This document shows, piece after piece, positions 6,322-10,468 of a stretch of 10,468 nt of DNA (position 1 is the first letter of the stretch; the number at the start of each line of letters is the position of its first letter). A model generated the notes under the pieces. That model was given only the letters and a program-made list of their open reading frames with translations, did no database searches and was not told the origin of the DNA. This DNA comes from Acidiferrobacterales bacterium. GTDB taxonomy: Bacteria > Pseudomonadota > Gammaproteobacteria > Acidiferrobacterales > Sulfurifustaceae. Location: NCBI GenBank assembly GCA_015492195.1, contig WGFP01000232.1, positions 1 to 10,468 of the forward strand, given 5' to 3'. A program made the translations under genes and the position numbers.

Positions 6322-6879
6322 CTAGTTGTTCAGCTTCCAGGAACGAAGGATTTCATACTTGGCGCCCTGGGCATGGGTATGCGAGGCAACCAAACAGAAT
6401 CGGCTGACATCCCATGCGATCGGGGCAATGGCACAACCTCTGGGGCAGCGACGCACCTTGCGCGCGAGGGTCAGGTGGGCGCGATAGGCGCGTTTCTCAG
6501 AGGACATTCCGCAGTCGGTCAACGCTGAATTCAGCGCATCAACCAGAAAAATCAAACCTTCCGGTTGTTGCAGCGGTCCCACCCACATAACCCCCGTTCT
6601 TTGCCAGCAGCCCAAGCGTTCAAAAATAAGCGTGAAACGCCTCGCTCGAATGGCCGAGGCCGCTTCTTCAATACAATGCCGCATCCTCTCTTCCACGAAA
6701 CCGAGGAACGCAAGCGTAAGATGCAGATTTTCCGCCCGCACCCGTCGTCCGACCCTTCGCGGCAGCGCATCGTCCGCCAGCGCGCACAAATGTTTACGGA
6801 TCTCCTCATCCGGCCACAGGGCAAAAAACAGCCGTTGTGTTCGAGGCGGTTCCGATTCCGGCGTTGATGGGGGTGTCAT
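6322..6879 (-). CDS. thpR: RNA 2',3'-cyclic phosphodiesterase (2H family, LigT-like)
   Basis: Members of this 2H phosphoesterase family hydrolyse RNA 2',3'-cyclic phosphate ends to 2'-phosphates and can join tRNA half-molecules through 2'-5' linkages in vitro. The 185-residue product has the two required motifs at the expected distance: HLTL at 53-56 (in NLHLTLAFLG) and HLTL at 135-138 (in YRAHLTLARK). RLFFALWPDEE near the start and the closing YEILRSWKL are also typical. The length fits the family. The start at 6879 has only a poor Shine-Dalgarno match, so a few N-terminal residues are uncertain; the proline-rich first 13 residues precede the conserved domain. It lies 83 bp downstream of tRNA-Lys on the same strand and converges with the CMD-Rieske gene across 37 bp. 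Confidence 0.93.
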   Translation of the reverse strand: MTPPSTPESEPPRTQRLFFALWPDEEIRKHLCALADDALPRRVGRRVRAENLHLTLAFLGFVEERMRHCIEEAASAIRARRFTLIFERLGCWQRTGVMWVGPLQQPEGLIFLVDALNSALTDCGMSSEKRAYRAHLTLARKVRRCPRGCAIAPIAWDVSRFCLVASHTHAQGAKYEILRSWKLNN

Positions 6880-6962
6880 GCGGCAAGTTTAGGATATAAG
6901 CAACTTGGAAATACAAACGTGTCAGTGCCCGAATATCATATTGTCTTTAACGTACGGAATAA

Positions 6963-7038
6963 TGGTGGGCCGTGCAGGGCTCGAACCTGCGACCACCTGA
7001 TTAAAAGTCAGATGCTCTACCAACTGAGCTAACGGCCC
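6963..7038 (-). tRNA. tRNA-Lys (anticodon UUU)
   Basis: The reverse complement folds as a complete 76-nt tRNA with encoded CCA. The acceptor stem GGGCCGT pairs with ACGGCCC; the D-arm is GCTCAGTTGGTAGAGC; the anticodon stem-loop is CTGAC-TTTTAAT-CAG with TTT at the anticodon position; and the T-arm is GCAGG-TTCGAAC-CTGC. TTT reads lysine codons AAA/AAG. In E. coli tRNA-Lys genes also lie downstream of cpoB (ybgF), so the tRNA's position beyond the cpoB-queE-queC block is consistent with old synteny, here with a transporter gene in between. Confidence 0.97.
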
Positions 7039-7189
7039 GGAGTAATCACATCGTCTATGCCATCCCTGGCGTAACCTCGTGCAGAATTTTGAATCCCGGC
7101 CCAGCCGTCCATGGCCGGGCGCTCAGCGGCGCGAGAGTTCACTGGACTCTCGCGAAAATCCCCGCTTCGCCCAACTGAGCTAACGGCCC
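7039..7189 (-). repeat. Structured non-coding stretch ending in a 19-bp copy of the tRNA-Lys 5' end
   Basis: Positions 7171-7189 are identical to 7020-7038, the first 19 nt of the tRNA-Lys gene (GGGCCGTTAGCTCAGTTGG on the - strand). The match begins exactly at tRNA nucleotide 1, and both flanking bases differ. The unit is repeated at a distance of 151 bp. Between the copies are two strong hairpins: CCCGGCC (7095-7101) with GGCCGGG (7113-7119), and CGCGAGAGT (7130-7138) with ACTCTCGCG (7146-7154). I find no open reading frame or anticodon arm after the second copy, so it is a tRNA fragment, not a second tRNA. It may be a relic of duplication, an old attachment site, or part of a dispersed repeat. 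Confidence 0.7.
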
Positions 7190-7248
7190 ATGACGGGTTA
7201 CGTGGAAGTTAAAACGGGGAGGCGGCATTATCCTGAGCCCGGGACAGG

Positions 7249-7284
7249 CTGTCAAACAACCGGGCCCGTTTTATACGGGCCCGG
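7249..7284 (-). terminator. Hairpin terminator after the YeeE/YedE-family gene
   Basis: A perfect 10-bp stem, CCGGGCCCGT (7260-7269) with ACGGGCCCGG (7275-7284), has a 5-nt loop. Read on the - strand it is followed by TTGTTTGAC, a loose T-rich stretch. It starts 30 bp after the stop of the transporter gene. The strong stem and the direction of the T-rich side support termination on the - strand. Confidence 0.75.
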
Positions 7285-7313
7285 CGGAAAAACATGGGGG
7301 CAATCTCTCCTCT

Positions 7314-8513
7314 TTACGCGGTTTCCGGCTTTCCGGCCGACGGCAACAGCTTCATGTCCGCCAGGCCCAACCTCAAGGCGCGCCAAAAACCTTGCTCGTC
7401 CAGCATATAGTACTGCACCTTCATGGTCAGAGCGCTGCCGAAAATGATGGCGGCGAACGCCAGGATCGAACCCACGGCCAGCGTGGATACACCGGTCACC
7501 CCCTGACCGATCGTGCAACCCATCGCCAGCACGCCGCCGATACCCATCAGCACGCCGCCGATCATGTGATTGACAAAATCCGAAATCGACGCAAACCATT
7601 CGATGCGGAAGCGACGGCGGACGATCGCATAAATGAACGAACCCAGAATCACGCCCGACAGCGCCATGATACCGAAATTAACCAGCGAGAGCTGCGTGGG
7701 CTGCATCAGATAACGCGCGCTGTCGCCCATCGGGCTGACGAAGGTATAAGACTGCACCGCCACCCTGCTGGGAATTTCAGGTGCAAATTCCGCGTATTCC
7801 TTCCATTCCTGACCCATTGACCCGCCGGTAATGTACCAACCGGCCACGACCGCGAGTCCGATGGTGGCGCCGCCCAGGACGTTGTCAAACCTTCCACGAA
7901 AATCTTTGGATTTGAAGATAAACAAAAGCAAAACAATCGCCGCTATTCCTCCCAGGACCAGATGCAGGGTGGTGGTGTCTTCCATGCCAAAGATTCCACC
8001 CACTATCGCCCCGATCTCTTGGCTTTCAATATTAAAATTGGATAAATTGATGATGGTCGGTCCTATCCAGCTCATAAACACGGAATCGAAGAGGTCCGTC
8101 CAAAGCATCAGGTACGCGGCATATCCGGCAACGATCAATACCATCAATGACTTGATATTGCCGCCGCCTATGCGAACCAAAGTTCTGTTGGCGCAACCGC
8201 TGGCCAAGGTCATCCCAATGCCGAACATGGCGCCGCCAAGAAGATAACGCAACCAGGCGAAATTCGCGGTGCGATACGGCGGGAAGGTGTTGGCGGGAAG
8301 GTTCACCCACCCGATAGCCTCGAAAATCAGAAGCCCGGACAATGCCACGGCAATGGCGAACAACCACGCCCGCAGGCGTCCCGTATCCCCCATGTTCACC
8401 CAATCGGAGACCGCACCCATGGTGCAAAAATTGGTCTTATTGGCCACCGCCCCCATGATCAGCGCAATAACGAAGACCAATAACAGAACTTGGTTATGAA
8501 TCGTAAATTCCAT
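7314..8513 (-). CDS. YeeE/YedE (TsuA-like) family transporter, probable thiosulfate or sulfur-compound uptake
   Basis: This 399-residue inner-membrane protein consists mostly of hydrophobic helices in two pseudo-repeats. The family motifs are present: NKTNFCTMGAVSDW (C30), ASGCANRTLVRIGGGN (C107) and MGCTIGQGVTGVSTLA (C333). These are the only three cysteines in the protein. In the structurally studied thiosulfate importer TsuA three conserved cysteines line the substrate path, so uptake of thiosulfate or a related reduced sulfur compound is likely; this is inference from the family. No TusA/TsuB-like partner gene is adjacent. The family members often annotated as DUF395 or YedE are similar. 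It is 134 bp downstream of queC on the same strand and is followed by a hairpin terminator. In this Sox-carrying genome it could serve sulfur assimilation or a cytoplasmic sulfur-oxidation branch. Confidence 0.88.
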   Translation of the reverse strand: MEFTIHNQVLLLVFVIALIMGAVANKTNFCTMGAVSDWVNMGDTGRLRAWLFAIAVALSGLLIFEAIGWVNLPANTFPPYRTANFAWLRYLLGGAMFGIGMTLASGCANRTLVRIGGGNIKSLMVLIVAGYAAYLMLWTDLFDSVFMSWIGPTIINLSNFNIESQEIGAIVGGIFGMEDTTTLHLVLGGIAAIVLLLFIFKSKDFRGRFDNVLGGATIGLAVVAGWYITGGSMGQEWKEYAEFAPEIPSRVAVQSYTFVSPMGDSARYLMQPTQLSLVNFGIMALSGVILGSFIYAIVRRRFRIEWFASISDFVNHMIGGVLMGIGGVLAMGCTIGQGVTGVSTLAVGSILAFAAIIFGSALTMKVQYYMLDEQGFWRALRLGLADMKLLPSAGKPETA

Positions 8514-8647
8514 CGCAACACCCCGCAGTTTTGGAATGGTGGAGCAGCGATCCGCCTCGCCGCCGCGTCATAACTGAAATTAGCGGCTGATTTTACTTGC
8601 TTTCCTATACCCGCACCACCGCAACGCCCCTCCGGGCGGCTATTTCC

Positions 8648-9364
8648 CTACACTTTCTGGGAAAAACCCGGTTTGTAAACGGTGGGATCGGCAATGCCCG
8701 CTTCGTTGAAGCCCGCCGCCCGCAGCCGGCAGGCGTCGCAGACCCCGCAGGCCTCACCCTCCACGCTTGGGGCGTAGCACGAGGTGGTGAGGGCATAATC
8801 CACCCCCAGCCGTGCGCCGGTACGGATGATCTCGGCCTTGGACATTGCGATCAGGGGGGCACGAATATGCACCGCCCGCCCTTCCACCCCGGCGCGCGTG
8901 GCAAATCCGGCCAAGGCCTGAAACGCCTGGATGAACGCCGGCCGGCAGTCGGGATAACCGGAATAATCCACGGCGTTGACGCCGATATAGATAGCCTCCG
9001 CCTCCAGCACCTCGGCCCAACCCAGGGCGACGGCCAAAAACACGGTGTTGCGCGCCGGCACGTAGGTCACGGGAATACCGGACGAGGGGGCCTCGGGCAC
9101 AGGGATACTCGGGTCGGTCAAGGCCGATCCTCCCATCCAGGCAAGGTCCAGCTTGACCACGCGGTAGTCCGCCGCGCCGAGGTGTTGCGCCACGCGGCGC
9201 GCGGCGTCGAGTTCCAATCGGTGGCGCTGGCCGTAATCAAACGTCAGCGCATAACAAGCATGACCTACCGAGATTGCCAAGGCCAAGGCGGTTGCCGAAT
9301 CCAGGCCGCCCGAGACCAGCACCACCGCTCTTTTGTGATGCGCGCGTTCAGCGCCCACGGGCAT
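8648..9364 (-). CDS. queC: QueC, 7-cyano-7-deazaguanine synthase
   Basis: QueC converts 7-carboxy-7-deazaguanine to preQ0 with ATP and ammonia, in queuosine synthesis in the cytoplasm. From the ATG at 9364 the product has 238 residues, close to the usual 220-235. It has the ATP-binding P-loop SGGLDS (18-23), FDYGQRHRLEL (42-52), VPARNTVFL (102-110), and the zinc site built by C196 (TTSCY) and C206, C209, C212 (CGVCDAC). The gene overlaps the 3' end of queE by 17 bp, implying translational coupling. A GTG at 9358 is an alternative start with GGGG 8 bp upstream; longer in-frame starts run deeper into queE without homology support. Gene order cpoB-queE-queC points to a joint transcript. Confidence 0.95.
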   Translation of the reverse strand: MPVGAERAHHKRAVVLVSGGLDSATALALAISVGHACYALTFDYGQRHRLELDAARRVAQHLGAADYRVVKLDLAWMGGSALTDPSIPVPEAPSSGIPVTYVPARNTVFLAVALGWAEVLEAEAIYIGVNAVDYSGYPDCRPAFIQAFQALAGFATRAGVEGRAVHIRAPLIAMSKAEIIRTGARLGVDYALTTSCYAPSVEGEACGVCDACRLRAAGFNEAGIADPTVYKPGFSQKV

Positions 9365-10043
9365 CGCCCCATAACAACTTGTGTAATTGGATTTGTAAAC
9401 GCACCGGCAGGCGATCGTGGAGAATCCACTCGGCAAGATGCGTCGGATTCAATTGACCATGAACAGGGGAAAACAGGACTTCGCAAACATCATTAAGATG
9501 GTATTCGCCAAGTTTGGCGCGACTCCATTCATAATCCGCGCGGTCGCCGATCACAAACTTGACCTGATCCTTGGGTTTAAGCAGAGCGATATTGGCGTAG
9601 CGGTTCTTGGTCTCTTCGCCGGAGCCGGGGGTTTTGAGATCCATCACAATCCCCACGCGCGCGTCAATCCCGGAAATATCCAGGGCGCCGCCGGTCTCCA
9701 GCGAGACCTCATAACCCTGATCACACAATTGTGCAAGCAGCGCGCGGCAATCGGGTTGCGCCAGGGGCTCCCCGCCGGTCACGGTGACAAACCGAGGGTG
9801 ATATTCCGCAACGCGTGCGAGGATGTCTCCCTGCACCATCCACTCGCCGCCCTGGAAGGCATATTCCGTGTCGCAGTAATCGCAACGCAGCGGGCAGCCG
9901 GTCAGGCGGATGAACACCGTCGGATGGCCGACGGTACGGGCCTCGCCCTGGAGGGAATAAAAAATTTCCGTAATGCGCAGCCGTTGGCCAACGGCATCCG
10001 TCTGCCGGTCAACCGGCATGCGGTTTTTATAATTACGGGACAC
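9348..10043 (-). CDS. queE: QueE, 7-carboxy-7-deazaguanine synthase (radical SAM)
   Basis: QueE uses S-adenosylmethionine and a [4Fe-4S] cluster to contract 6-carboxy-tetrahydropterin to 7-carboxy-7-deazaguanine, the step before QueC. The 231-residue product shows ITEIFYSLQGEARTVGHP (25-42), the radical-SAM cysteine motif CPLRCDYC (C50, C54, C57; CX3CX2C), DTEYAF after it, and the TVTGGEPL SAM-binding motif near residues 88-95. The start is the GTG at 10043: GAGGGG lies 9 bp upstream and only 3 bp separate it from the cpoB stop. The first in-frame ATG (10019) has no Shine-Dalgarno match but would still keep the whole domain. It sits between cpoB and queC on one strand, with overlap into queC. 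Confidence 0.95.
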   Translation of the reverse strand: MSRNYKNRMPVDRQTDAVGQRLRITEIFYSLQGEARTVGHPTVFIRLTGCPLRCDYCDTEYAFQGGEWMVQGDILARVAEYHPRFVTVTGGEPLAQPDCRALLAQLCDQGYEVSLETGGALDISGIDARVGIVMDLKTPGSGEETKNRYANIALLKPKDQVKFVIGDRADYEWSRAKLGEYHLNDVCEVLFSPVHGQLNPTHLAEWILHDRLPVRLQIQLHKLLWGDARGR

Positions 10044-10046
10044 AAG

Positions 10047-10468
10047 TTAACGCCCCTCTTTTTTCATCTTGGCCAGCCGGATCTCCGCCGACTTGGCAAC
10101 GGTGGTGTTGGGGTAACGGGCAATCACCTGTTGCAAGGTTTCGCGGGCCTTGCTCCAGGCGCCGAGCTCGTAGTGGCTGTAACCGATCTTCAACATCGCA
10201 TCCGGGATCTTAAGGCTGTTGGGGTATTCGCTCACCACCTTGGAAAATTCCTCCAGGGCCAGCCGGAAATTACGCACGACGTAATTGGCCTCGCCGATCC
10301 AGTATTGGGCGTTGTCCGCGAGCGGGCTGCGCGGATGCTTGGCGATAAAATCGCGGAAACCCTTGGCGGCGCGTTCATAGAAGCCCTGCTTCAGCAGGTT
10401 GAAGGCGGCGTCGTAATCCTTTTGTTCCTGCGCCGTGCCGGTGGGCATGCGAGGCGCCGGACGACGAC
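10047..10468 (-). CDS. cpoB: CpoB/YbgF, Tol-Pal-associated TPR protein (C-terminal part; start off window)
   Basis: CpoB is a periplasmic protein that coordinates peptidoglycan synthesis with outer-membrane constriction by the Tol-Pal machine at division. The visible 139 residues are the C-terminal TPR domain with three tetratricopeptide-like repeats: YDAAFNLLKQGFYERAAKGF, then NAQYWIGEANYVVRNFRLAL, then MLKIGYSHYELGAWSKARET. The ending IRLAKMKKEGR is typical. The frame is open to the window edge (residues RRPAPR precede the ATG at 10448), so that ATG is probably internal; full CpoB is about 250 residues with a signal peptide and N-terminal coiled coil. The stop is 3 bp before the queE start. 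Upstream, off the window, pal and tolB would be expected. Confidence 0.93.
   Translation of the reverse strand, partial: RRPAPRMPTGTAQEQKDYDAAFNLLKQGFYERAAKGFRDFIAKHPRSPLADNAQYWIGEANYVVRNFRLALEEFSKVVSEYPNSLKIPDAMLKIGYSHYELGAWSKARETLQQVIARYPNTTVAKSAEIRLAKMKKEGR

Noticed and set aside
7114..7189. A second complete tRNA gene starting at 7189 on the - strand
   Set aside because: Only the first 19 nt match; the D-arm is not closed, and no anticodon arm, T-arm or matching 3' acceptor strand follows.
7392..7820. 142-codon open frame on the + strand opposite the transporter gene
   Set aside because: The translation is rich in His/Arg/Gln with no domain; the opposite frame is a clear multi-pass membrane protein.
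9365..9436. Longer N-terminus for QueC reaching back to 9436
   Set aside because: These 24 codons lie inside queE, have no QueC-like sequence and would make the protein longer than the family norm.
8597..9496. 299-codon open frame on the + strand opposite queC
   Set aside because: It is low-complexity in Gly/His/Arg, has no recognisable family, and is antisense to queC with its full motif set.
1..10468. CRISPR array, transposase, integrase, toxin-antitoxin or phage genes
   Set aside because: I looked for regular spaced repeats and for such gene families on both strands and saw none; the only repeat of note is the tRNA-end copy.

Overview
This window reads as a chromosomal segment of a chemolithoautotrophic, sulfur-oxidizing Gammaproteobacterium. 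It carries genes of the periplasmic Sox thiosulfate-oxidation system, a proteobacterial-type Calvin-cycle phosphoribulokinase, and a cpoB-queE-queC block that is common in Gammaproteobacteria. I cannot name a genus from the sequence alone.

Left part, + strand (1-3107): the 3' part of soxZ (start lies off the window), then soxA for a single-haem c-type cytochrome, then a strong intrinsic terminator, then soxB with a Tat-type signal and its own terminator. SoxZ (with SoxY, presumably just off the left edge) carries the substrate. SoxA (with SoxX, not in the window) attaches thiosulfate to SoxY. SoxB hydrolyses the terminal sulfate off. The terminator between soxA and soxB suggests that soxB is at least partly an independent unit.

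Middle part, + strand (3294-6284): phosphoribulokinase; an HD-GYP protein with an N-terminal DUF3391-like region and an altered GYP motif (GYA); and an unusual two-domain protein joining a carboxymuconolactone decarboxylase/AhpD-like helical domain that lacks the redox cysteines to a complete Rieske [2Fe-2S] domain. Energy (Sox), carbon fixation (PRK), signalling (HD-GYP) and a redox protein of unknown function thus lie next to each other.

Right part, - strand (6322-10468): thpR (RNA 2',3'-cyclic phosphodiesterase), tRNA-Lys(UUU), a structured non-coding stretch with two strong hairpins and an exact 19-bp copy of the tRNA 5' end, a YeeE/YedE-family transporter with exactly three cysteines (thiosulfate/sulfur-compound uptake type), then queC and queE for 7-deazaguanine (queuosine) synthesis, and the C-terminal TPR part of cpoB/ybgF, cut by the window edge. 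Transcription order on that strand is cpoB, queE, queC, yedE-like, tRNA-Lys, thpR.

I see no CRISPR array, transposase, integrase or complete mobile element. The least explained items are the CMD-Rieske fusion, the tRNA-fragment/hairpin region at 7039-7189, and a SoxB signal that looks both Tat-type and lipoprotein-type.
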